64,000 nucleotides of DNA from Qipengyuania qiaonensis (GTDB lineage: Bacteria > Pseudomonadota > Alphaproteobacteria > Sphingomonadales > Sphingomonadaceae), in assembly GCF_019711515.1 (NCBI RefSeq), contig NZ_JAIGNO010000004.1:62001-126000 (forward strand), given 5' to 3'. The notes under the pieces are model-generated. The model was not told the origin of the DNA. It ran no database searches and was given only the letters and a program-made list of their open reading frames with translations. Both the position numbers and the translations under genes were made by a program. Shown here one piece after another: positions 1 through 7,451 of the stretch. Position 1 is the first letter of the stretch. Every line of letters begins with the position of its first letter.

Positions 1-144
1 ATGCGCGAGGCAGACACGCGGATTGCCGATCTCACCATCGAAGACGTCTTCGATCAGGGGCTGCACGAGTTCCTGGTCGACTTCATGGCGTCCAACGCGG
101 CTATCGGGAATGCGATCGCCACAGACTACAGGTTCCTTGCCTGA
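1..144 (+). CDS. alpha-E domain protein, C-terminal fragment
   Basis: Only the last 47 residues are in the window; the frame is open from base 1, so the ATG at base 1 is probably internal. The tail has the pattern RIADLTIEDVFDQGLHEFL ending in IATDYRF, which I recognise as the C-terminus of alpha-E (DUF403) proteins. The stop overlaps the transglutaminase start (ATGA), so the two are translationally coupled. Alpha-E proteins normally occur with a circularly permuted ATP-grasp, a transglutaminase and the proteasome-like Anbu; the last two follow here. The family is thought to take part in peptide or amide-bond tagging, but its biochemical role is not established. Identification rests on a short fragment plus context. 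Confidence 0.7.
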   Translation: MREADTRIADLTIEDVFDQGLHEFLVDFMASNAAIGNAIATDYRFLA

Positions 145-959
145 TGCGCCTCTTCATCCGCCACACCACTCGCTACCGTTTCGATACTCCGGTAATCCAT
201 GCGCTGCAGCGCCTCCGCTTGACGCCCAAGGAAACGCAGGGCCAGGAAATCCTGGAATGGGACATGGAATACGACAATGCCGGCCCCGAACTCAGCTATG
301 AGGATCAGCATCACAACACGGTAACGCTGGTCTCTGTGGAATCCGGCACCCAACAGGTCACCGTCACCTGCCGCGGAAGGGTGGATACGCACGACCACGC
401 CGGCGTCATCGGCCGCCATGCCGGGCATCTGCCGCTGTGGAGTTTCCTCGGCCAGACCGGACAGACCAGGCCGGGGCCGGGTATGCGCAGGCTGGCGACC
501 GAAATCGACAAGCGCGGCGATGACCGGATCGACATGCTTCATCGCCTGTCCGGGGCGATACTCGAGCGGGTCGATTACAAGACCGGGACGACGCATTCGC
601 GAACCATCGCCGAAGAGGCTTTCGCCGCGGCCAATGGCGTGTGTCAGGATCATGCGCATATCTTCATCGGCATCGCCCGATCGCTGGGCATCCCGGCGCG
701 TTATGTCAGCGGCTATCTGATGATGAACGATCGCATCGAGCAGGAGGCAGGCCACGCCTGGGCCGAAGCCTATGTCGAGGAGCTGGGCTGGGTCGGATTC
801 GACATATCCAACGGTATCAGTCCGGACGAACGCTATGTTCGGGTTGCAACGGGCCGCGATTACCGCGATGCCGCGCCGGTAACCGGCATCAGCTTCGGCA
901 CGACATCGACCGTGCTCGAAGTCGATGTCGCGGTCGAGCAACAGCAAGTGCAGCAGTAG
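144..959 (+). CDS. transglutaminase-like cysteine protease family protein
   Basis: 271 aa. The N-terminal part (about 1-90) is the beta-rich region typical of bacterial transglutaminase-like proteins. The core carries the Cys-His-Asp triad: Cys167 in GVCQDHAHIF, His204 in GHAWAEAY and Asp220 in VGFDISNG. No signal peptide is visible, so it should be cytoplasmic. It overlaps the alpha-E stop by 4 bp and is followed 23 bp later by Anbu, forming one operon. Family members are predicted to hydrolyse or rearrange amide bonds; with alpha-E and Anbu it probably belongs to a peptide-synthesis and turnover pathway, but the substrate is unknown. Confidence 0.9.
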   Translation: MRLFIRHTTRYRFDTPVIHALQRLRLTPKETQGQEILEWDMEYDNAGPELSYEDQHHNTVTLVSVESGTQQVTVTCRGRVDTHDHAGVIGRHAGHLPLWSFLGQTGQTRPGPGMRRLATEIDKRGDDRIDMLHRLSGAILERVDYKTGTTHSRTIAEEAFAAANGVCQDHAHIFIGIARSLGIPARYVSGYLMMNDRIEQEAGHAWAEAYVEELGWVGFDISNGISPDERYVRVATGRDYRDAAPVTGISFGTTSTVLEVDVAVEQQQVQQ

Positions 960-982
960 AACTGCCGAGAGGACGATTTCTG

Positions 983-1717
983 ATGACTTATTGCGTGGGC
1001 ATGGTGCTCGACAAGGGCCTCGTCCTGATGAGCGACACCCGCACGAATTCGGGCGTCGACAATATCTCCGTGTTTCGCAAGATGTTCACCTGGAACGTGC
1101 CGGGCGAACGGATCATCACGCTGATGACGGCCGGGAACCTCGCCAGCACGCAGGCGGTGATCAGCCAGCTCGAAGAGCGGATGAAAGAGCCGGACGAACG
1201 CGACAATATCATCCTCAAATCGCCCACCATGTTCCAGGTCGCGACCGAGATCGGCAAGCTGCTGCGCAACATCATCGCCGAACGGCAGGATGCGAACGGG
1301 CTCAAGGGTAGGGGGCGGTTCACTGCATCCATCATTGTCGCTGGCCAGATCGCGGGGATGGAGCCGCGCCTGTTCATGGTCTATCCGGAAGGCAACTTCA
1401 TCGAGGCCAGCCGCGATACGCCGTTCTTCCAGATCGGCGAAACCAAATACGGGCGGCCGATCATCATTCGCGGTTACGACCCCGAAATGAGCATGGAGGA
1501 AGCCGTCAAGCTGCTGATGGTCAGCTTCGATTCCACGCTGAAGGCGAACCTATCGGTTGGATTGCCGCTCGATCTTCAGGTCATCGAGCGCGATGGCTTC
1601 CAGGCCAAGCACGAACATCGGGTGACGCACGAAGACCCTTATTTTCAGGCGATATCTTCGAGCTGGGGAGATGCGCTGAAAAGCGCTTTCCATTCACTGC
1701 CGGATTACAGCTTCTAG
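983..1717 (+). CDS. Anbu, proteasome-type N-terminal nucleophile peptidase
   Basis: 244 aa, starting at the ATG at 983 behind a GAGAGGA ribosome site; the open frame extends further upstream but that part overlaps the transglutaminase. The protein begins MTYCVGM, so Thr2 becomes the N-terminal nucleophile after Met removal. Asp18 (LMSDTRTN) and Lys33 (FRKM) match the other conserved proteasome/HslV active-site residues. The sequence fits the Anbu (ancestral beta subunit) family, not HslV. Anbu is known to form self-compartmentalised ring or helical particles in the cytoplasm; its natural substrates are unsettled. It lies last in the alpha-E / transglutaminase / Anbu operon. Confidence 0.92.
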   Translation: MTYCVGMVLDKGLVLMSDTRTNSGVDNISVFRKMFTWNVPGERIITLMTAGNLASTQAVISQLEERMKEPDERDNIILKSPTMFQVATEIGKLLRNIIAERQDANGLKGRGRFTASIIVAGQIAGMEPRLFMVYPEGNFIEASRDTPFFQIGETKYGRPIIIRGYDPEMSMEEAVKLLMVSFDSTLKANLSVGLPLDLQVIERDGFQAKHEHRVTHEDPYFQAISSSWGDALKSAFHSLPDYSF

Positions 1718-1760
1718 CCAGGCAAATACGAAAAGAACGTCGGTTGCAGGTGCTACTACT

Positions 1761-1774
1761 AGGTAAAATTACCT
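1761..1774. promoter_or_regulatory. inverted repeat upstream of LuxR-type regulator
   Basis: AGGTAAAATTACCT has 6-bp arms around two A residues and lies 74 bp upstream of the regulator start, in an AT-rich stretch unlike its surroundings. It could be an operator, possibly autoregulatory. No experimental or family evidence ties this site to the protein. Confidence 0.3.
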
Positions 1775-1848
1775 GATACCCATCAATTTCACTGAATAAA
1801 TACCCGACCCGGTAGTTCTACGGATTACGCGCGACTACGTATCGGCGC

Positions 1849-2502
1849 ATGAAGTCGTGCATGGGGCGAAAGCAGACCATTCACATCGTGGGCGGGACAA
1901 GTAGATGCCGTGCGGAACAGTCGCATCTGGTCTTCAGTATCGGGCATCATGGCGAAGTCTACTCCAACATTACCGAATTGATGCAGCATCCACCCCAATC
2001 GGGCATTGTTCTTGCCTGTGACGAACCTCCGCAGGCAAGTGCAGTCGACGTTCTTCACCGCCTGTCGGGTAAAGAGCCCTGGGTGCCGGTTATCGCAACG
2101 TCGCGGGACCCGCGCCCGTTTCAGGTGGTCGAGGCGATCAAGGCTGGCGTGCTGGACTATATGGGCCTGCCCCTGCGGGCCGAGCGCCTGTCCCAGTCGA
2201 TCGACCGCATATCTTCGGAATCCGACAATCATGCGGAAGCGCGCCGCAGGATTGCCGAGGCGCGCACCCGCATCGCCAACCTGTCCCCGCGTGAACGCGA
2301 AGTGCTCGACTGGTTGACCGAAGGGTGCAGCAACAAGATGATCGCGCGCGAACTGGGCATCAGTCCTCGTACGGTCGAAATTCACCGGGCGAACATGATG
2401 GTGAAACTGGACGCCGAACATCTCGCGCATGCCGTCCGGCTGTTTTTCGAAGCGCGCCTGGGCGACGACGGCGACGAGAATATCAGGGCGCGCGCATCCT
2501 AG
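1849..2502 (+). CDS. orphan LuxR/FixJ-type regulator with degenerate receiver domain
   Basis: 217 aa. The C-terminal LuxR helix-turn-helix (about 144-200) is canonical: LSPREREVLDWLTEG, NKMIARELGISPRTVEIHR. The N-terminal region (about 10-125) follows the receiver fold of FixJ, but the phosphorylation residues are absent. Gly15-Gly16 replace the acidic pair, Ala56 sits at the usual phospho-Asp position, and Leu107 replaces the conserved Lys before Pro108. It is therefore likely to be a phosphorylation-independent DNA-binding regulator. No histidine kinase is adjacent. The start is uncertain (ATG at 1849 or 1861; no strong ribosome site). It converges with the next gene with a 4-bp overlap. 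Confidence 0.85.
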   Translation: MKSCMGRKQTIHIVGGTSRCRAEQSHLVFSIGHHGEVYSNITELMQHPPQSGIVLACDEPPQASAVDVLHRLSGKEPWVPVIATSRDPRPFQVVEAIKAGVLDYMGLPLRAERLSQSIDRISSESDNHAEARRRIAEARTRIANLSPREREVLDWLTEGCSNKMIARELGISPRTVEIHRANMMVKLDAEHLAHAVRLFFEARLGDDGDENIRARAS

Positions 2503-3167
2503 CGGCAGAAACTGCCGCTGCCATGTTCGAGATGGAAATGATCGTGATGAGCCTTGTTGTAATCGGGGCCAAGCACCGTGCCGAAGCGTTTGCAGGCGCT
2601 CTTGTGGACGATGCGCAGGAACTCCCGCTCTTCGCGCGAGGCGTTCCAGCCCGATTGCACGGAGATCCGGCGGCCGTCGGCCAGCACGAATGCCCCCACG
2701 TCGATTGCCTCGGCGCGCGAATGGGCGCTCAGACGCCCGGTGCCTGCAACATTGCGGCAGGAATAGCTGCCCATGGTCTCGATCCGTTGTAGCGGGCTGC
2801 CCAGAATCTGGCGCGCCGCACGATCGACGCCGTAGCGCGCCCAGGCGGCGAAAGTATTGGCCAGCGGGCACGCCACCGCACGTAAATTGGTAACGGCAAA
2901 CTCGCCGCGATCTCCGGCCACCCGGTCGAGGCTTACGCTGTTGGTGGTCGAACAGCCCGCTCCGTAATACTTGTCGGGCAGCGGTGCGAAGTGCGAACCC
3001 GTCCGCCCCAGTTCGGCCTGACACTGGCGAGCCTCGGGCCGCGCGACAGAAACGGGGACGGACCCCGCCTGCCGCGCGACCCGGTCGGCCGGCTTGGAAC
3101 CAGGTGCTGCGCCGCATGCCGTCAGACCCAGGAGAAGAAGGAGAGAGAAGGCGGATTGCGATCGCAT
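2499..3167 (-). CDS. extensin-like C-terminal domain lipoprotein
   Basis: 222 aa. The N-terminus has a hydrophobic leader and lipobox (LGLTAC, Cys18), so it is a predicted lipoprotein. The rest matches the bacterial extensin-like C-terminal family: SAHSRAEAIDVGAF and a HHDHFHLE motif near the end, with several conserved Cys. The H...D...HxH arrangement resembles the zinc site of VanY/M15-type D,D-peptidases, so a cell-wall role is plausible, but the activity is not shown. Its 3' end overlaps the LuxR-type regulator's 3' end by 4 bp. Confidence 0.85.
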   Translation of the reverse strand: MRSQSAFSLLLLLGLTACGAAPGSKPADRVARQAGSVPVSVARPEARQCQAELGRTGSHFAPLPDKYYGAGCSTTNSVSLDRVAGDRGEFAVTNLRAVACPLANTFAAWARYGVDRAARQILGSPLQRIETMGSYSCRNVAGTGRLSAHSRAEAIDVGAFVLADGRRISVQSGWNASREEREFLRIVHKSACKRFGTVLGPDYNKAHHDHFHLEHGSGSFCR

Positions 3168-3243
3168 GCCGCGGACTATTTACCAGACATGGTTAATTTC
3201 ATCCTAACGCCTGGTCGAAAAGCGCCCGCCACATCGCAATTCG

Positions 3244-3615
3244 TCAATCCGGTGCCTGCACCTGCTGCCACAGCTCGATTTTGACGCCGTCGGGATCGAG
3301 GATCCAGGCGAACTTGCCATAACCCTCGTCCACATGGCCGAGTATTTCGACGTCTTTGGCCTGCAATTGCGCGACCATCCCGTCGACATCGTCGACGCGC
3401 AGATTGATCATGAATCCGCCCGTGCCGGGTTTGATATACTCGTCGTCGGTGAAGTGGCTGATCAGCGAATAGGGCTGTTCCCCCGTCTCTTCCGACCAGT
3501 TCAGCTGCGGACCGTATTCCCCGTCGATCCCCAGCACGTCACGATACCATTGCCGCGTCGTCGCCGGGTCTTTCACCACGTAGAACACGCCGCCGAGTCC
3601 GGTTACCTTGGCCAT
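3244..3615 (-). CDS. VOC (glyoxalase/bleomycin-resistance fold) family protein
   Basis: 123 aa from the ATG at 3615, chosen because a GGAGGA ribosome site sits just upstream; an in-frame ATG five codons earlier lacks one. The sequence has VOC hallmarks: GLGGVFYVVKDPATTRQWY at the start, FMINLRVDDVDG in the middle, and FAWILDPDGVKIELWQ near the end with the Glu that usually binds metal. VOC proteins range from lyases to dioxygenases and antibiotic-binding proteins; nothing here fixes a substrate. It stands alone. Confidence 0.88.
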   Translation of the reverse strand: MAKVTGLGGVFYVVKDPATTRQWYRDVLGIDGEYGPQLNWSEETGEQPYSLISHFTDDEYIKPGTGGFMINLRVDDVDGMVAQLQAKDVEILGHVDEGYGKFAWILDPDGVKIELWQQVQAPD

Positions 3616-3823
3616 TGCTTCCTCCCACATTGCCGTTCAGCTTCGATAGCCGATTACTGAAACATGGACCACATGGACCACTGTCCAAGGGGCAAAAAGA
3701 TGCCCTTTCGGCCTCCAGCACAAACAGCGGCAGATCGGACCCGTCGAGCCCTGGCATATAGGGGCTTTAACCCGACATGGCCGATGTAGGAAAATGGCAA
3801 CTCCGCGCAGGTGGTGTGATATT

Positions 3824-3842
3824 GCGAGTGATTATCATTGCC
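3824..3842 (+). promoter_or_regulatory. Fur-box-like operator before iron-uptake operon
   Basis: GCGAGTGATTATCATTGCC matches the classical 19-bp Fur consensus GATAATGATAATCATTATC at 13 of 19 positions, including the core TGAT-ATCATT. It ends 30 bp before the PepSY protein start, where a repressor would block transcription. The neighbouring TonB siderophore receptor makes iron regulation sensible. The rest of the 257-bp gap (3616-3872) shows no gene. Confidence 0.55.
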
Positions 3843-3872
3843 ATATTTCCAGACAGCACCTAACGGGCTGGC

Positions 3873-5030
3873 GTGAGCCGAAACACTATCCGCATCTGGT
3901 ATCTGATTCACAAGTGGAGCAGCCTGATCCCGACTGCATTCCTGCTGATGCTGTGCGTGACCGGCCTGCCGCTGATCTTCCATGACGAGATCGATGCGGC
4001 GATGGGGCTGGAAACCGAAAGCTCGCTTTCGGGTGCGCCATCGGCGGACGGCGGACTGCCGCTGGACGTCATGCTCGAACGTGCTTTGGCCGAGCGACCT
4101 GGCGAGGTTCCGTTGTTCATGGCCTTCAGCCAGGACAGCCCGCTGCTCACGGTGACGACCGGACCGGCCCCCGACGCTCCCGGCAATACGATGCACCTGC
4201 AGTTCCTCGATCGTGCGACCGGCGACCCGCTAGGCCCGGCACCGGCGAACCCTTTGCTCGATTTCCTGCTGCAGCTGCATACCGACATGTTCCTCGGCCT
4301 GCCGGGCATGCTGTTTCTCGGCGTGATGGGCATCAGCTTCATCGTCGCGCTGATCTCGGGAACGGTGCTCTACGCCCCGTTCATGCGTCGGTTGCGCTTC
4401 GGCACCTTGCGCACCCGGCGGAGCCTGCGCGTCAAACGGCTGGACCGGCACAATTTCATCGGTGTCGTTACGCTGGTCTGGGCGCTGGTAGTCGGCGCGA
4501 CCGGCGCCATAAATGCCTTCGCCGATCCGCTTACCGATGCCTGGCGCAACGGCGAGATAGCCGAAATGGCGGCCGCCTATTCCAGTGCGGAGCCACTGCC
4601 ACCAGCGGAATACGGTTCGCTCGATACGGCCATGGCTGCCGCGCAGAAAGCGCTGCCCGGCCGCAGCCCGCAATTCATCGGTTTTCCCGGCGGTGCGTGG
4701 AGTTCGGGCCATCATTACGCGATCTTTTTCCAGGGCGATCGTCCCGTAACCCAGCATCTGCTGACCCCGGCACTGGTAGATGCCGAAACGGGCGAACTGA
4801 CCGATGCGCGCACCATGCCGGCGATCAATCAGGCCCTGATGATGTCGAAGCCCCTCCACTTCGGCGATTACGGCGGCCTGCCGCTCAAGATCCTGTGGTT
4901 CCTGCTGACGCTGGCGACGATCTGGGTGCTGTGGACCGGCCTGTTTCTGTGGCTGCGCCGCCGCGGTGGCGAGATCGATCGCCGGGTCGAGGAAATTGCC
5001 TTGGGCGCTGCACAGGGAATGCGTGCATGA
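3873..5030 (+). CDS. PepSY-associated transmembrane protein, iron-uptake associated
   Basis: 385 aa, GTG start. It has four predicted membrane segments: about 14-36, 138-165, 192-215 and 330-360 (the last followed by an Arg-rich tail LWLRRRGGEIDRR). Large periplasmic regions lie between them. This is the architecture of PepSY_TM/PiuB-type inner-membrane proteins, which often sit beside TonB siderophore receptors and are thought to reduce or process ferric chelates; histidines near membrane faces (IHKW, RHNF, HFGD) could bind heme or metal. The stop overlaps the next start (ATGA), and a TonB receptor follows, so iron acquisition is the likely role. Confidence 0.85.
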   Translation: MSRNTIRIWYLIHKWSSLIPTAFLLMLCVTGLPLIFHDEIDAAMGLETESSLSGAPSADGGLPLDVMLERALAERPGEVPLFMAFSQDSPLLTVTTGPAPDAPGNTMHLQFLDRATGDPLGPAPANPLLDFLLQLHTDMFLGLPGMLFLGVMGISFIVALISGTVLYAPFMRRLRFGTLRTRRSLRVKRLDRHNFIGVVTLVWALVVGATGAINAFADPLTDAWRNGEIAEMAAAYSSAEPLPPAEYGSLDTAMAAAQKALPGRSPQFIGFPGGAWSSGHHYAIFFQGDRPVTQHLLTPALVDAETGELTDARTMPAINQALMMSKPLHFGDYGGLPLKILWFLLTLATIWVLWTGLFLWLRRRGGEIDRRVEEIALGAAQGMRA

Positions 5031-5215
5031 GCCATCGCGTTCGCCCGCAGAGCGCCATCCGCATTTTCGCCTGGCCGATCGCCATTGGCGTTGCCGCCCT
5101 CATCGGGCTGGTACTGGGCCTGACCGGAGACGGGGCCCGCGACCTCGCCGCCTGGATCCTCCTCGGCATCGGTCCCGTCGTTGTAATTGCCGCGCTGCTG
5201 GGCCGCACGTCCTGA
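5027..5215 (+). CDS. small two-helix membrane protein in iron-uptake operon
   Basis: 62 aa, beginning MSHRVRPQSAIRIF, with two hydrophobic segments (about 14-33 and 40-57). Its start overlaps the PepSY gene stop by 4 bp and the receptor start follows 23 bp after its stop. Small proteins of this kind between a PepSY membrane protein and a siderophore receptor are common in sphingomonads, but I do not know a function. Translational coupling suggests it partners with the PepSY protein. Confidence 0.75.
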   Translation: MSHRVRPQSAIRIFAWPIAIGVAALIGLVLGLTGDGARDLAAWILLGIGPVVVIAALLGRTS

Positions 5216-5238
5216 TTTTCTCGAAGAAAGACACCCGC

Positions 5239-7425
5239 ATGAAAGTGAATTGTCTCCAGCTATCTGCCCTGGCCATAGCCGCAGCGCTGGCCACTCCGGC
5301 CCATGCACAGGACGATACGTCGGATAACGTCATCGTCGTCACCGCGCAGCGCGAGAACCAGACCGAAGTCATAGCCGGCGGTTCGCTGGGTGTGCTGGGC
5401 GACAAGGATGCGCTCGACGTGCCCTTCGTCGTGCGCACCTTCGATGAAAGCCTGATTCTGAATCAGCAACCGCTAACCCTTGGCGAGGTTCTGGAAAACG
5501 ATCCTTCCATCCGCACCACTTACGCCTTCGGCAATGCGGCGGAGCAGTTCGTCATCCGCGGCTTTCCGCTCTTCGGCGACGATATCGGCATGAACGGCCT
5601 GTACGGCATCACTCCGCGCCAACTGGTTGCACCCGAACTGTATTCAGGCGTGCAGGTGCTGAACGGAGCCAACGCCTTCCTCAATGGTGCGGCACCCGGC
5701 GGAACGGGGATTGGCGGCAACGTCTCATTGCAGCTGAAGCGTGCCGGGGATCGTCCGCTATCGCGCCTGACCGCAAGCTATCTGTCCAATTCCCATGTCG
5801 GCGGAAGCGCGGATTTCGCCCGCCGCTTTGGCGCGGACGGCCAATTTGGCGTGCGGGTGAACGGTGCCTATCGCAGCGGCGACGTAGCGGTGGACGAAGA
5901 ATTTCGCCGCACCATGGTGGGCGGGGCATCGTTCGACTGGAGCACCGACAATCTGCGTGTCACACTGGACGGCGCCTATCAGCGCTACGAGGTCGACCGG
6001 CTGCGCCCGCAGGTGGTGATCCGCAACGGTGTCATTCCCGAGGTGCCAGAGGCCGATCTCAATTACGGACCGTCTTTCGCAAGCACCGAGCTGCGCGACA
6101 TCTTCGGTTTGGCACGAATAGAATACGACGTGGCGGACAACGCCATGATTTATGTCACCGGCGGTGCCTTGGATGGCAATGAAGAGGGCACTTACGCGGG
6201 GATCACGGTATCCGACGCTGCAACGGGGGCTGCTACCATCAGCCCCTCAATTATCCCTGCGCGTATCAACAATGAGGCGGTCGAGGCAGGCCTGCGCGTC
6301 AAATTAGGCGAGGCGGTGACGCACGAGTTCAACTTCGGCGGCAATATGAATTGGCAGCAATTCAGGACAGCCTTCGATTTCCGTTCCGCCTATGCGACCA
6401 ATCTCTATGACCCGATCGACGCGCCGTTGCCCCTAACCAGCACCTTCGCGAGCGGCGATCTGGACAATCCCAATCTGAGTTCGCGATCCGTGCAGCTTAG
6501 CGCTTTCGCCTCCGACACGATCGGCTTCTGGGGCGATCGCATCCTGCTGACGGGCGGACTGCGGATGCAGGAAATCACCCAAAAGAGCTACAACGTTGCG
6601 AACGGCGATCTCACCAGTCGACTGAGCACCGCGGCGATCACGCCCGTCATCGGGTTGGTAGTGAAGCCGTATAACCTGATCTCGCTGTTCGCCAACCGGA
6701 TCGAAGGTTTGAAGCCCGGCGCACGCGCGCCCGTCAGCGGTATCGATCCCGATAACCCGGATGCGGGCCAGTTGCCCGTCTCCAACGGTGGCCAGGCGCT
6801 GGCCCCGGCACGCTCGGTGCAATACGAGGTCGGCGGCAAGATCGGCTTCGACCGGTTGCAGGCAAGCCTTGCTCTGTACACGATCAAGCAGCCGAGCACA
6901 TTTCTGGCGCTCGATCCCGACCGTCCGGGTCAGCTTCGCTTCGGGCGCTACGGTGAGCAGCGCAATCGCGGGATCGAACTGTTCGTGACTGCACAGCCGT
7001 TCGATGGCCTGCGTCTGATCGGGGGCGGATCGGTGGTCGATGCGAAGCTGAAGCGTACGCCCGGGGGGGTGAACGAGGGGAACGACGCGCTGGGCGTGCC
7101 CGATTACACGCTCAACGCCAATGTGGAATGGGATCTGCCCTTTATGCCGGGCCTCACCCTTACCGGTCGGGTGATCCACACCGGGGAGCAGGCGGCGAAC
7201 GTGACCAACACCAGCTATCTCGATGATTGGACCACGCTCGACCTTGGGGCCCGTTACGTGCTGGCGGCGGGCGGAGCGCCTGTCACCCTGCGCTTCGGCG
7301 TCGACAATGTGACCGACGAACGGTTCTGGAGTTCATCCTACAGCGCCTTTGCATCGGGTGATACCGCGCGCCTGCTACAGGGGCGCCCTCGCACCTTCCG
7401 CGGGTCGGTCTCGGTCGACTTCTAG
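5239..7425 (+). CDS. TonB-dependent siderophore receptor
   Basis: 728 aa from the ATG at 5239; the open frame reaches upstream through the preceding gene. The signal peptide is residues 1-23 (cleavage at AHA-Q). The TonB box region NVIVVTAQR is at about 30-38, the plug domain at about 50-170 (TYAFGNAAEQFVIRGFPLFG), and the rest is a beta barrel ending in Phe (GSVSVDF), as outer-membrane proteins do. Plug features match the siderophore-receptor subfamily. It should import a ferric chelate with energy from TonB-ExbBD, which is not in this window. It is third in an operon behind a Fur-box-like site. Confidence 0.92.
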   Translation: MKVNCLQLSALAIAAALATPAHAQDDTSDNVIVVTAQRENQTEVIAGGSLGVLGDKDALDVPFVVRTFDESLILNQQPLTLGEVLENDPSIRTTYAFGNAAEQFVIRGFPLFGDDIGMNGLYGITPRQLVAPELYSGVQVLNGANAFLNGAAPGGTGIGGNVSLQLKRAGDRPLSRLTASYLSNSHVGGSADFARRFGADGQFGVRVNGAYRSGDVAVDEEFRRTMVGGASFDWSTDNLRVTLDGAYQRYEVDRLRPQVVIRNGVIPEVPEADLNYGPSFASTELRDIFGLARIEYDVADNAMIYVTGGALDGNEEGTYAGITVSDAATGAATISPSIIPARINNEAVEAGLRVKLGEAVTHEFNFGGNMNWQQFRTAFDFRSAYATNLYDPIDAPLPLTSTFASGDLDNPNLSSRSVQLSAFASDTIGFWGDRILLTGGLRMQEITQKSYNVANGDLTSRLSTAAITPVIGLVVKPYNLISLFANRIEGLKPGARAPVSGIDPDNPDAGQLPVSNGGQALAPARSVQYEVGGKIGFDRLQASLALYTIKQPSTFLALDPDRPGQLRFGRYGEQRNRGIELFVTAQPFDGLRLIGGGSVVDAKLKRTPGGVNEGNDALGVPDYTLNANVEWDLPFMPGLTLTGRVIHTGEQAANVTNTSYLDDWTTLDLGARYVLAAGGAPVTLRFGVDNVTDERFWSSSYSAFASGDTARLLQGRPRTFRGSVSVDF

Positions 7426-7451
7426 GACGGAGGACCGGGCAGGCGGCAGGA

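Noticed and set aside
1825..3117. 430-codon frame on the minus strand
   Set aside because: It covers both the LuxR-type regulator and the extensin gene in a wrong frame and is Arg-rich.
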